Positions 15,281 to 24,221 of a stretch of DNA of 26,542 nucleotides are shown one piece after another; the stretch's first letter is position 1; each line of letters starts with the position of its first letter. Below the pieces are notes generated by a model. That model did not search any database. It saw only the letters and a program-made list of their open reading frames with translations, and was not told the DNA's origin. Source of the stretch: Clostridiales bacterium (GTDB taxonomy: Bacteria; Bacillota; Clostridia; Lachnospirales; Cellulosilyticaceae); the NCBI GenBank assembly GCA_019418225.1, contig DYCF01000056.1, positions 1 through 26,542 on the forward strand, in the 5' to 3' direction. The position numbers and the translations under genes are program-made.

Positions 15281-18200
15281 ATGAAAAGATGGAAAAAACG
15301 TGTTTTTTCAGCAGTAACCTCCTTGGCAATGATGACCTCTGTTATGCCAGGTGTACAAGCTGCGCAGACAAATGATGTTTACAGCACCGGTGATAGCACA
15401 CCAATCTTTTGTCAGTTTTATGCACAGAATCAGAGTGGTAGTTGGGATTGGATGTCAGTAGGTGGGCAAAATTTAACATTAGGGGAAACGACAAAGCTTG
15501 AATTTAGTGCACTTGATGAAGAAGGTAATAGCAAGTTTGCTGTAGCAACGGATGATGCAGCATTTGGTTTCCAATTTGGTGATAGTAAATTGGTGGCTGG
15601 AGATAGCAGCAAGGTAGACTTAACAATTGATGAGATTGTCATTAAGGCAGATGGGTATGAAGATTTAGTTATTGATCCACAACAAAAAAATTATGCAGTA
15701 GATTATTTAGCAGAAGAGGTATCTTGGGGAGTTCAGGGAAATACAACAAGTGTTGACTTAAAGTCATACTTAGGTGATGATTTCCTTCCATACTTAAATG
15801 CAATTACAAGTTTCGAAGCAACGGTTACTTTAAATAACTATGAATATACGGCTAAAGAAGAAGAGAGTACAGAGGATACAAAGGGTGAAGCTATTTACCA
15901 AAAAGGTGATTTAAGTGAAATATTTACTCAGTTCTACTTACAAGAGAATGGTGGAAACTGGGCATGGTATTCACCAGGTAGCGAAAAACTTATATATGAT
16001 GAATCAAATACATTTACATTTAGTACATTAAATGTAGATGGCACAAGTATATTTGCGGATGCAGGTGATGATTACTTATTTGGTATTCAATTTGGTGATG
16101 GTAAATTACAAGATGGTGATAGAGGAATCTTTACAGCTAATATTGATGAAATTGTCATGAAAGCAGATGGATATGATGATGTAGTTGTAAAATTAGATCC
16201 ATCTGAATATAACGTAGATTACATTGCACAAGAAATGTCTTGGGGAATGCAAGGTCATTCAACAATGATTTCTCTTAGAGATTATGTGCCTGGAGACTTT
16301 GTAAGCTATGTTAAAGCACTTACCTCTTTACAGGTAACAATTAGTTGTAGTGATTATACATATATTCAGAAACCAGCTGAAGAGCCTGAATTCCCTGAAG
16401 GATACACACACCCTACAGAAATGCGTGGCTTAACAGCAAAGGAAATCGTAGCTGATATGGGACTTGGTTGGAACTTAGGTAATACCCTTGAGTCATTAGG
16501 CGGCGAAACAAACTGGGGAAATCCTAAAACAACAAGAAAAATGATTGATACAGTTAAGGCAGCAGGCTTTAATACAATCAGAATCCCTGTAACGTGGGAT
16601 AATGGTGCAGGAGAAGCACCTGATTATACAATTAGCGATGAATACTTTGATAGAATTGAAACAGTTGTTAACTATGCATTAGTTAATGATATGTATGCTA
16701 TTCTTAATATTCATCACAGTACAACAGATTGGTATTTCACAACACCAGAATTAGAAGAATCAGCTGCAGACCACTATGCAAAACTTTGGGAACAAATTGC
16801 TGATAGATTTAAAGATTATGGTGACCAATTAATATTTGAAACAATGAATGAGCCACGTAGTAGTGAATCTGATTGGACAGGAGACCAAACAGCATATGAT
16901 ATTGTAAATCACTTTAATAGAGTTTCATTAGCAGCAATTAGAAATAGCGGTGGAAATAATGCAGATAGACTTGTTATGTTCCCTCCATATGCAGCATCAT
17001 CTAATTATGCAGGAATTGCAGCTTTAGAAATTCCAGATGATGATATGGTAGCAGTTTCAATTCATGCGTACTTACCTTATTCATTTGCAATGGATACCTC
17101 AGCAACAAGTACAACACAGTGGGGAACTGATGCAGATAAAAAAGAACTTGAAAATGTATTTGCTTCATTAGATAAAGTATTCTTAAGCAAAGATATTCCA
17201 GTAGTTATTGGTGAATTCGCCTCAACTAATAAAAATAATACTGAAGCACGTGTAGCTCATGCAAAATACTATGCACAACTTTGTAAAGCATATAATATAC
17301 CATGTGTATGGTGGGATAATGGAGCTGGCGAGGCTAATACAACAGATGCAATGGGATTATTAGATAGAAGAAGACTTGAATGGGTATATCCAGAAATCGT
17401 TAAAGCTTTAGTTGAAGGTTATAATGGTGATGTAATAGATATTCCAGATTCAGATTTAATCTTCAAAGGTGAAGCAACATCAACGGGATGGGGTCAAGCA
17501 TTATCACTTACACCAGGTTCAGACATTATGATGAATGAACTTGAAGAAGGTGTAAGTATTGCTGTAGCATATCAAAGTGAAACAGCACCAGAAATTATTT
17601 TACAAAGCTGGTCAGGCGGTCCATCATGGGTTAAAGTAGCACCAGCAAAAACAGAAGATGGTGTAGCATACTTCAAGTATGAAGATATGGTAGCAGCATA
17701 TGCAGCAGAAGTAGAAGATTATGAAAGCTATGGAGAAGAGTTCCCACTCTTAAATCAAATCCATATCGGAGATACAGGTTCAGATCTTACAGTAACAAAA
17801 GTTTATTTCTCATATACAGTAGATGACAGCATCATCTTCAAAGGTGAAGCAACATCAACAGGATGGGGTCAAGCATTAGCATTCACACCAGGTTCAGATA
17901 TTATGATGAGCGAACTTGGCAAAAACGTAAAAATTGCTGTTAAATATGAAAGTGAAACAGCACCAGAAATTATTTTACAAAGTTGGTCAGGCGGTCCAGG
18001 ATGGGCTAAAGTAGCACCTGCAGAAGTAGTAGATGGTGTAGCATATTTCACATATGAAGATATGGTAGCAGTATACTCATCAGAGATGGAAGATTACGAG
18101 AGCTACGGCGAAGCATTCCCACTTTTAAACAAATTATATATTGGAGATACAGGTTCAGACCTTAAAGTAACAAAAGTTAACTTCGTATATCCAATTAAAG

Positions 18201-19060
18201 TAGAAGATGCATACTTCAATGAATTACCAGCACTTTATGAAAATGATACAGTAGATTTAAATGATTACTTAGTTGTTTTACCAGAGGATGCAACAGATAA
18301 ATCAGTAAGCAAATGGGCAAGTAGCAATGAAAAAGTAGCTACAATTGATGAAAATGGTCAGTTAACCGCAGTAGCACCAGGTTATACAACAATTACAGCA
18401 ACATTATCAGATAATGGTATGGAAGTTACTTATGATTTAGAGGTAGCAATCAAATTTGAAGCAGAATACAAAGTAAGTAGCGATTGGGGTACAGGTGTAA
18501 ATGCCGAAATAGTACTTACAAATGTTCAAACACAGCCTATTAATGATTGGACATTCGAATTTGATTATGATGGTGAAATCGTGAATATATGGAATGCAGA
18601 AATCATTTCACATGAAGGTACACACTATATCATTAAAAATTTAGGATGGAATAAAGAAATTACATCAGGAAGCAGCCTTACAGTTGGCTTCACAGCAAAT
18701 TATGAGGGAAGTATATCAGAGCCAGCAGGCTATAAATTCTTAAATGCACTTCCAAAGGATAGCAATATTACTTATGAAGTTGTACTTGATGTAACAAATG
18801 CTTGGGATAATAACTTTACAGCAGAAATCAAAATTACAAATACTTCTGAAGAGACAATTGAAAATTGGGTATTAGAAGCAGAAATTACAGGGACAGTTAC
18901 ACAAATTTGGGGCGGAACAGTTAAAGCTCAAGATGGCAACAAATATACATTTAATAATGGTGATTACAACAAAGATATTGCGCCAGGTGAAACTGTAACA
19001 ATCGGTATAACAGGCACAACAGATAGCGAAGTAGAACTTATGAGCTACAAACTTATTTAA
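15281..19060 (+). CDS. Secreted multimodular GH5 cellulase
   Basis: 1259 residues. Signal peptide 1-27 (positive MKRWKKR, hydrophobic core, cleavage near VQA-AQ). Modules: two tandem unknown beta-rich modules (about 38-190, 210-362); GH5 catalytic domain (about 380-712), most like the clostridial GH5_4 endoglucanases, with GWNLGNT, R434, H478/H479, acid/base E524 in NEP, H595 and nucleophile E645 in IGEF; two near-identical beta modules (725-846, 849-970); a Big2-like Ig domain (about 974-1058); and two C-terminal modules resembling family 2 cellulose-binding domains (1059-1158, 1162-1259). Expected to cut beta-1,4-glucan (cellulose, possibly xyloglucan) outside the cell. No dockerin or sortase signal is present, so it is a free enzyme. 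AGGGGAG precedes the ATG; it is transcribed alone. Confidence 0.94.
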   Translation: MKRWKKRVFSAVTSLAMMTSVMPGVQAAQTNDVYSTGDSTPIFCQFYAQNQSGSWDWMSVGGQNLTLGETTKLEFSALDEEGNSKFAVATDDAAFGFQFGDSKLVAGDSSKVDLTIDEIVIKADGYEDLVIDPQQKNYAVDYLAEEVSWGVQGNTTSVDLKSYLGDDFLPYLNAITSFEATVTLNNYEYTAKEEESTEDTKGEAIYQKGDLSEIFTQFYLQENGGNWAWYSPGSEKLIYDESNTFTFSTLNVDGTSIFADAGDDYLFGIQFGDGKLQDGDRGIFTANIDEIVMKADGYDDVVVKLDPSEYNVDYIAQEMSWGMQGHSTMISLRDYVPGDFVSYVKALTSLQVTISCSDYTYIQKPAEEPEFPEGYTHPTEMRGLTAKEIVADMGLGWNLGNTLESLGGETNWGNPKTTRKMIDTVKAAGFNTIRIPVTWDNGAGEAPDYTISDEYFDRIETVVNYALVNDMYAILNIHHSTTDWYFTTPELEESAADHYAKLWEQIADRFKDYGDQLIFETMNEPRSSESDWTGDQTAYDIVNHFNRVSLAAIRNSGGNNADRLVMFPPYAASSNYAGIAALEIPDDDMVAVSIHAYLPYSFAMDTSATSTTQWGTDADKKELENVFASLDKVFLSKDIPVVIGEFASTNKNNTEARVAHAKYYAQLCKAYNIPCVWWDNGAGEANTTDAMGLLDRRRLEWVYPEIVKALVEGYNGDVIDIPDSDLIFKGEATSTGWGQALSLTPGSDIMMNELEEGVSIAVAYQSETAPEIILQSWSGGPSWVKVAPAKTEDGVAYFKYEDMVAAYAAEVEDYESYGEEFPLLNQIHIGDTGSDLTVTKVYFSYTVDDSIIFKGEATSTGWGQALAFTPGSDIMMSELGKNVKIAVKYESETAPEIILQSWSGGPGWAKVAPAEVVDGVAYFTYEDMVAVYSSEMEDYESYGEAFPLLNKLYIGDTGSDLKVTKVNFVYPIKVEDAYFNELPALYENDTVDLNDYLVVLPEDATDKSVSKWASSNEKVATIDENGQLTAVAPGYTTITATLSDNGMEVTYDLEVAIKFEAEYKVSSDWGTGVNAEIVLTNVQTQPINDWTFEFDYDGEIVNIWNAEIISHEGTHYIIKNLGWNKEITSGSSLTVGFTANYEGSISEPAGYKFLNALPKDSNITYEVVLDVTNAWDNNFTAEIKITNTSEETIENWVLEAEITGTVTQIWGGTVKAQDGNKYTFNNGDYNKDIAPGETVTIGITGTTDSEVELMSYKLI
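17453..18190 (+). repeat. Tandem in-gene duplication within the cellulase
   Basis: Two units of about 366 bp (17453-17818 and 17825-18190) encode residues 725-846 and 849-970. They share long identical DNA runs, for example around CAACATCAAC-GGATGGGGTC and the segment 17577-17608 matching 17949-17980, with several differences being synonymous. This points to recent duplication or ongoing gene conversion. Confidence 0.9.
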
Positions 19061-19068
19061 TATACGAA

Positions 19069-19093
19069 ATGTATATTTCAAGGTTTTAGTTGG
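19069..19093 (+). repeat. 25-bp exact fragment of the 115-bp repeat
   Basis: Bases 19069-19093 (ATGTATATTTCAAGG...) are identical to 19178-19202 inside copy B. It begins 8 nt after the cellulase stop codon and directly precedes copy B, suggesting partial duplication or a slipped or nested insertion. Confidence 0.9.
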
Positions 19094-19097
19094 GTAA

Positions 19098-19214
19098 TAT
19101 AGATTTCACATTTATAAAATTTAGTTATTCATAGTTTTGAGTCATGTGAAATCATTGAGAGAAACCTATTTACCTACATGTATATTTCAAGGTTTTAGTT
19201 GGTTTCTTTCTATA
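19098..19214 (+). repeat. 115-bp interspersed repeat, copy B
   Basis: Starts TATAGATTTCACAT and ends TTTCTTTCTATA. Hairpin 1: GATTTCACAT (19102-19111) with ATGTGAAATC (19144-19153), perfect. Hairpin 2: GAGAGAAACC (19157-19166) with GGTTTCTTTC (19201-19210), one G-U pair. Its loop holds TACCTACATGTATATTTCAA, invariant in all full copies and containing the palindrome TACATGTA. It lies between the cellulase stop and its terminator, so it would be part of the cellulase 3'UTR. Confidence 0.93.
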
Positions 19215-19251
19215 TATATAGAAAAAAGAGATTGATATGGTTATATGAAGA

Positions 19252-19298
19252 GAAGCCTTTAAGCTAATAAGAAGATTATTAGTTTAAAGGTTTCTTTT
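19252..19298 (+). terminator. Intrinsic terminator of the cellulase transcript
   Basis: A 19-bp stem with two G-U pairs (GAAGCCTTTAAGCTAATAA with TTATTAGTTTAAAGGTTTC), a 5-nt loop, then TTTT. Confidence 0.9.
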
Positions 19299-19403
19299 GC
19301 TTTATAAATATATTTCTTAAGAAATCTTAATGTTTAGTAGGCAAGAATATTAAGAAGTATGCTTTAAAATAGAAGTATATTAAAAATGACAAGGAGAGAG
19401 GAA

Positions 19404-20228
19404 ATGAATAATAAGGAATATAAAGATTATCGTGTGCTAGATGAAGAAATAGAAGACTTAGAGATACAGCAAGAAGATGAAGATATAAATAATGTGGTTG
19501 TGTCAGAAGAAATAGAGCATAAGGGAGATACTCAGGCAAGTTTAGAAAAATTAGCATCAGATATTATAGATGTAGAAGCGATAGAATCTCAAGATCAAGC
19601 ATCAATTAGTGATAAGGTTCAAGTCGTAGTCTATACACCAATTCTTACAGAAGAAGAGGAAAACTTACAAGATACTACTCAAGATATTAATCAAGATATC
19701 TATAGAGAAGATATTTATAAAGAAGATATTTATAAAGAAGATAAGCAAGATTATCAGAAAAAATTACATGAAGAAGAACTTAATAAGAAATATGAATATA
19801 AACAAACTGAATATAAGAATGAGCAACAAGAAACTACTAAAGATACATCATTTACGAGTTATGTACAAGCAGATAAAGAAAGAGAACGAAGCTTTCTTGC
19901 AAAATGGAGCATAAGGCTTGCTAAACTTATTCTATTTATTATGTTATTACCTGTAATAGGCATTATAGGTGGTGGAATATTAGCCATTGCTGGTGGGGTT
20001 GCCGTTGGAATATTGATTTGCATTGGTGGCGGCTTACTTATATTAGGAACAACATGTTTTGTAGCGACTCAAGTGAATGCAATGATTATAGCATTAGGAG
20101 TATCATTAGGTATTACAGCAATATCTTTTGGCATGATTATATTAATTTTATGTATCATGCTTATCAAAAAGGTGAATCAGTTGATTCATGAACGTAAGAT
20201 TACTAAAAAAAATAAAGAGGTGAGATAA
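19404..20228 (+). CDS. Membrane protein with long acidic N-terminal region
   Basis: 274 residues from the ATG at 19404, chosen because AAGGAG lies 7 nt upstream; the in-frame ATG at 19386 has this ribosome site after it. Residues 1 to about 165 are a highly charged, Glu/Asp/Lys/Gln-rich, probably disordered region, including a short repeat (EDIYKEDIYKED) encoded by a tandem 15-bp DNA repeat at 19707-19736. Residues about 178-258 are very hydrophobic and Gly-rich, probably two or three membrane helices, ending in a basic tail. No family is recognised; the place before a DUF4097-like gene recalls HAAS/DUF1700 membrane proteins, but the helical HAAS motif is not evident. The next gene starts 1 nt after its stop. 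Confidence 0.85.
   Translation: MNNKEYKDYRVLDEEIEDLEIQQEDEDINNVVVSEEIEHKGDTQASLEKLASDIIDVEAIESQDQASISDKVQVVVYTPILTEEEENLQDTTQDINQDIYREDIYKEDIYKEDKQDYQKKLHEEELNKKYEYKQTEYKNEQQETTKDTSFTSYVQADKERERSFLAKWSIRLAKLILFIMLLPVIGIIGGGILAIAGGVAVGILICIGGGLLILGTTCFVATQVNAMIIALGVSLGITAISFGMIILILCIMLIKKVNQLIHERKITKKNKEVR
19707..19736 (+). repeat. Tandem 15-bp coding microrepeat
   Basis: GAAGATATTTATAAA occurs twice in direct succession, preceded by one degenerate unit and followed by a partial one. It encodes EDIYK units in the acidic region and is a likely site of slippage length change that keeps the frame. Confidence 0.85.
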
Positions 20229-20229
20229 G

Positions 20230-21423
20230 ATGAAAAAGTGGCTAGTAGCCTTAACAATTATATGTGGAGCAGGTTTTCTAACAAGTGCTAGTTTAGCAGG
20301 AAAGATTTATTTCCAAGGCGCTAATATATATACGGATTATGATAAAAAGAATATAGATTTAACAAATATTAATAATATATATATTAACTCAGATATACCA
20401 GTAGAAATTAAACCAACTACAGGTGAGGCTTATGTAGAATTCAATCAAAACTTTGAAGATATTTTAGGAAAAAATCCTGAGTTTGAATTAACGGTAGAAA
20501 ATAAAGATAAAAGCTGTTATATCAATCTTAATCAGACAAAAGACATTGAGATTTGGTTTATGATTAAAAAAGATGAGGCAGCACTTACAGTATACTTACC
20601 AACGAAGGCATTAGATACACTTCAAATTAATCATGAGTCTTATAGAAGATGGAATTATGAAATTCCACAGATTGATTTAACAGGAATTGATATAAAGAAT
20701 CTAGAGATTGCTCAAAATTATACGGCAGTCTCATTAGATGGTAAATATGAAAATATTGATATTACAAGTGGGGGTTCAAGTACAGTTAAAATTAATTCAA
20801 AACAAAAGGCTAATGTAAGACTTGAAGGTGAAGCAACTTATACTTTAGATGGGCTTTTTGAAACTGTACAAATTAATGGGCGATATGAACCGATTAAGAT
20901 AAATACATTAGAGCCAGCTAAAGTAAATATAGAAGCATATCGCAGTAATATAAAACTAGAAGGAAGCTATTCTAGTGTAAAAGTATTAGGTGATGATAAT
21001 GTTATTAATGTAAAAACAGCTACGTTAAGTGACATAGATATAACAAATACTTATGGGAACATAGTGCTAGATGGTCCACTTAATATGGTTAAAGTAAATA
21101 ATGAATGTAGTGAGATTGATATACAGACAACGACAAATCCTAAATCAATTGAAGTAAGTGGGGAACAAAATAACACAGTTCTAAGACTTCCATCTAATAT
21201 TCCAGGGTTTAAAATAATGTATATGCAAGGCAATACAAATGATTATGGCTATGAAATGAATCAAGACGGAGAATATATTCAAACATCAAGAATAAACAGT
21301 GACTTTACACTTAATAAGGTCAATAACAACACATATACTTATGGGGACAGTTCTTCAAAATTGATGCTAGAAGTAGAAAGTGGGCTTAGAATAGTAGATA
21401 ATGGTTATATGAGTGCTAAATAG
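20230..21423 (+). CDS. Exported beta-strand-rich protein, DUF4097-like
   Basis: 397 residues. An uncleaved or cleaved N-terminal signal/anchor (2-24, no lipobox) is followed by about 370 residues of short alternating strands with Asn/Asp/Gly turns. The repeating pattern (IDIKNLEIAQNYTAVSLDG, YENIDITSGGSSTVKI, YSSVKVLGDDNVINV) is that of the beta-solenoid DUF4097 'putative adhesin' proteins of Firmicutes. It should sit on the outer face of the membrane. GAGGTGA precedes the ATG. It is in tight operon order with a membrane protein before and a sensor kinase after, so it may be a sensing or target component of that kinase (inference). Confidence 0.82.
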   Translation: MKKWLVALTIICGAGFLTSASLAGKIYFQGANIYTDYDKKNIDLTNINNIYINSDIPVEIKPTTGEAYVEFNQNFEDILGKNPEFELTVENKDKSCYINLNQTKDIEIWFMIKKDEAALTVYLPTKALDTLQINHESYRRWNYEIPQIDLTGIDIKNLEIAQNYTAVSLDGKYENIDITSGGSSTVKINSKQKANVRLEGEATYTLDGLFETVQINGRYEPIKINTLEPAKVNIEAYRSNIKLEGSYSSVKVLGDDNVINVKTATLSDIDITNTYGNIVLDGPLNMVKVNNECSEIDIQTTTNPKSIEVSGEQNNTVLRLPSNIPGFKIMYMQGNTNDYGYEMNQDGEYIQTSRINSDFTLNKVNNNTYTYGDSSSKLMLEVESGLRIVDNGYMSAK

Positions 21424-21441
21424 AAAGGCAAGGGAAGCAAA

Positions 21442-23334
21442 ATGCCAAAAAAAGCAAGGAAAGAGAAAAAACCTAAGACAGGTCTAAGACAATTATATCA
21501 AGGCTGTAAACAAAGATTAAAAGAGTCTTATATCGCATTAGAAAGTAAAACTAAAAAGAGCATTCGTTTAGAAATTTTATGGATAGTAGGGATATCTTTC
21601 ATTATAAGCAGCATAACATTCTTTTGTGTTGCTAAAGTCTTACATGCCACAACTGGTGAATATAGTTACACAAGTTATGAAGAAAGTAGGAATGAAGTTG
21701 AAAATAACTTTTTAGACACTGTAAAGAGGCTTAATGCATTACAAGGAAATTTAGGTGAGTATATTAGTCTTGCAGAACTATACACAATCAGTCAGGAAGA
21801 TGAGACTCTTGCAATCACAGATTTACAGCAGTATTTAACGACGATAACAAATGGTAAGTTAGTATTTAATCAAGCGGTAACAGAGGCGAAAAAAGAAGAA
21901 GTATCAGATGCAGTACCTGAAGATAAGGTATCTGAAGATGCAGTAATTTCAAATACACAAGTAGCTAGCGAGGCGAATGAAGAAGTAGCTACAGTTACAC
22001 AGCTTTATAAGCAGTTAGCAAGGTTGCAACAATTAGGAGAGTGGGATGACCAGAGGGCAGAAGCTATACTTACTCAGTATCTAAAACAAAATAATGTAGA
22101 TACGCAAGAGATTGCATTATTAGCAGCTCAAGCAGAGGTAGAAAATCTAAGAGAAAGAATTAGTAGCTATAGTGAGAAGGCAGATGTCTATTTAGTAGAT
22201 AGTACTGGGCAATTAATTTATAGTGATGGATACATTGAAAAACTAGATTTGGTAAAAATTATCCAATCCGTGAATAATAGTGCGGATGAAAATAATAGCG
22301 CATATAAATCAATTTATCCAGTTATTATTAACGGACAAGTATATTATATCTTTACAGAGGCAACTTTAGAACAACAAATCTACTATGGGCATAATGAAGG
22401 CGTTGGAAACATAATAGGTTTTATTACAGCAGTAGGCATATTTATTCTATTACTTACAAGACTTACAAAGGATAAGATAGCATATATAGAATATCTTTCA
22501 AGTTGTCTAGGCGAAATTTCTAAAGGGGATTTATCTTATAAGATAGATATCATAGGAGAAGATGAATTAGCACAGGTAGCACGTAATATTACAATAATGG
22601 AACATGAAATTAAGGCACAGATTAAGGCACAAATGAGTGCAGAGAAAGCTAAGAATGAATTGGTTACAAATGTAGCACATGATCTTAGAACACCATTAAC
22701 ATCAATCATTGGATATATAGGCTTAGTGAAGGATAAACGTTATGAGACTGAAGAAGAACATGATAAATATCTCAGTATTGCTTATGATAAATCAGAAAAA
22801 TTAAAAGTAATCATTGAGGATTTATTTGAACTCACTAAATTACATCAAGATGGTGTAAAATTAAATAAGGAAATTATATCAATTAGCAGTTTGCTTAATC
22901 AATTAGTAGAAGAACTGATGCCACTTGCAAATGAAAAGGATATAGAAATACAGACCTATATTGAACCAACTACAGCAGAAGTAGAGGTAGATGTTGCGAA
23001 AATTACAAGGGTATTTGAAAATCTTATTGAAAATGCCATCAAATATAGTGAGTCAGGTAAGGCTATCTATATTGAACTTAAGGAATTTTCTAAACAGGTA
23101 TATGTTGCAGTAAGCAATCATTGCGATAGTATTCCACAGGAAGAAGTAGAGAAATTCTTTGAACGTTTTTATAGAGCAGATAAATCACGAAATAGCCAGG
23201 CAGGTGGAAGTGGGCTAGGTCTTGCAATCGCTAAGAATATAGTAGAGTTACATGGCGGAAGAATTAATGCTAAGGTAAATGGCGATTTAATTAGTTTTAA
23301 AGTAGGTTTACCAAAATGCAGAAATGAAAAATAA
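21442..23334 (+). CDS. VanS-like membrane histidine kinase with large external domain
   Basis: 630 residues, long for this class. A basic cytoplasmic N-terminus (1-40), TM1 about 45-65, an extracytoplasmic region of about 250 residues (70-318) with an acidic Ala/Glu/Val-rich linker (145-185) and a PAS/Cache-like stretch (about 247-312, ADVYLVDSTGQLIYSDG), TM2 about 321-340, HAMP 341-395, HisKA with H413 in AHDLRTP, and ATPase with N531 (NLIENAIKYS) and G2 GGSGLGL (588-594). The G1 box is degenerate (SNHCDSIP instead of DxGxGIP), as in many VanS-type kinases. It lies 18 nt after the DUF4097-like gene. The ligand is unknown; an envelope or antimicrobial signal is plausible. Confidence 0.92.
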   Translation: MPKKARKEKKPKTGLRQLYQGCKQRLKESYIALESKTKKSIRLEILWIVGISFIISSITFFCVAKVLHATTGEYSYTSYEESRNEVENNFLDTVKRLNALQGNLGEYISLAELYTISQEDETLAITDLQQYLTTITNGKLVFNQAVTEAKKEEVSDAVPEDKVSEDAVISNTQVASEANEEVATVTQLYKQLARLQQLGEWDDQRAEAILTQYLKQNNVDTQEIALLAAQAEVENLRERISSYSEKADVYLVDSTGQLIYSDGYIEKLDLVKIIQSVNNSADENNSAYKSIYPVIINGQVYYIFTEATLEQQIYYGHNEGVGNIIGFITAVGIFILLLTRLTKDKIAYIEYLSSCLGEISKGDLSYKIDIIGEDELAQVARNITIMEHEIKAQIKAQMSAEKAKNELVTNVAHDLRTPLTSIIGYIGLVKDKRYETEEEHDKYLSIAYDKSEKLKVIIEDLFELTKLHQDGVKLNKEIISISSLLNQLVEELMPLANEKDIEIQTYIEPTTAEVEVDVAKITRVFENLIENAIKYSESGKAIYIELKEFSKQVYVAVSNHCDSIPQEEVEKFFERFYRADKSRNSQAGGSGLGLAIAKNIVELHGGRINAKVNGDLISFKVGLPKCRNEK

Positions 23335-23355
23335 ATGATAAGGTAAGGTGGGAAG

Positions 23356-24051
23356 ATGGAGCAGGAAACAATACTCATAGTAGATGATGAAAAGGAAATC
23401 AGGGATCTAATAGAGATTTATCTAAAAAACGAAGGCTATAAAATACGCACAGCTGGTACTGGACTTGAAGCATTACAAATAGTAGAGGCAGAACAAGTAG
23501 ATCTTATTATTTTAGATGTAATGATGCCGGTTGTTAATGGGATTGATGCATGTATTAAAATCAGGGAGCAGCATAATGTACCAATTATTATGCTTTCAGC
23601 TAAAGTAGAAGATATAGATAAAATATTAGGTTTATCAGTAGGTGCAGATGATTATTTGACAAAACCCTTTAATCCATTAGAACTCATTGCTAGAGTAAAG
23701 GCGCAACTACGTCGCTTCACTAAACTCAACCTCCCAGCACAGTCTAATATAAGACGATTAGAAGAAGGCGATCTTATATTAGATTTAGATACAGGACAAG
23801 TCTATAAAAGAGGGATAGAAATAAACCTCACACCAACAGAACTCAGCATATTAAAGTTACTTTGGAAAAATAAAGGCATTGTATTTAAGATAGAGACTAT
23901 CTATGAAAGAGTTTGGAATCAAGAATACATTGCTAATAATAATACCGTTATGGTTCATATCAGAAAGCTTCGTGAAAAAATAGAAGATAATCCAAGAACC
24001 CCAGATTATATTTTTACGGTATGGGGCGTAGGTTATAAGTTTGGAGAATAG
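23356..24051 (+). CDS. OmpR/VanR-family response regulator
   Basis: 231 residues. Receiver 1-118 with D10/D11, phosphoacceptor D54 (LIILDVMMP), S81 and K103; DNA-binding winged helix about 132-230 (LTPTELSILKLLWKNKG and FTVWGVGYKF at the end). AAGGTGGG lies before the ATG. It is the last gene of the four-gene operon, 21 nt after its kinase, and is followed by a terminator. It probably autoregulates this operon, but no operator was identified. Confidence 0.95.
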   Translation: MEQETILIVDDEKEIRDLIEIYLKNEGYKIRTAGTGLEALQIVEAEQVDLIILDVMMPVVNGIDACIKIREQHNVPIIMLSAKVEDIDKILGLSVGADDYLTKPFNPLELIARVKAQLRRFTKLNLPAQSNIRRLEEGDLILDLDTGQVYKRGIEINLTPTELSILKLLWKNKGIVFKIETIYERVWNQEYIANNNTVMVHIRKLREKIEDNPRTPDYIFTVWGVGYKFGE

Positions 24052-24075
24052 TTAATATAAGAAATAAGAAATAAG

Positions 24076-24117
24076 AAAACACATATAGATAAGACTTAAA
24101 CTATATGTGTTTTTTTT
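24076..24117 (+). terminator. Intrinsic terminator of the sensor operon
   Basis: The 12-bp perfect stem AAACACATATAG/CTATATGTGTTT with a 12-nt loop and seven or more T residues. Confidence 0.93.
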
Positions 24118-24160
24118 ATAATTAAATGATAGAAAAAACGTAAATACTAACTATTCTTAA

Positions 24161-24166
24161 TATAAT
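24161..24166 (+). promoter_or_regulatory. -10 element before the 49-residue membrane peptide
   Basis: A perfect TATAAT in the short gap after a terminator, about 55 nt before the start codon. No good -35 was found at 16-18 nt. Confidence 0.4.
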
Positions 24167-24221
24167 AGAAATGTGCTACAATGAACTTTATACATATAAA
24201 ACAACTTATGGGGGGAGAAAC

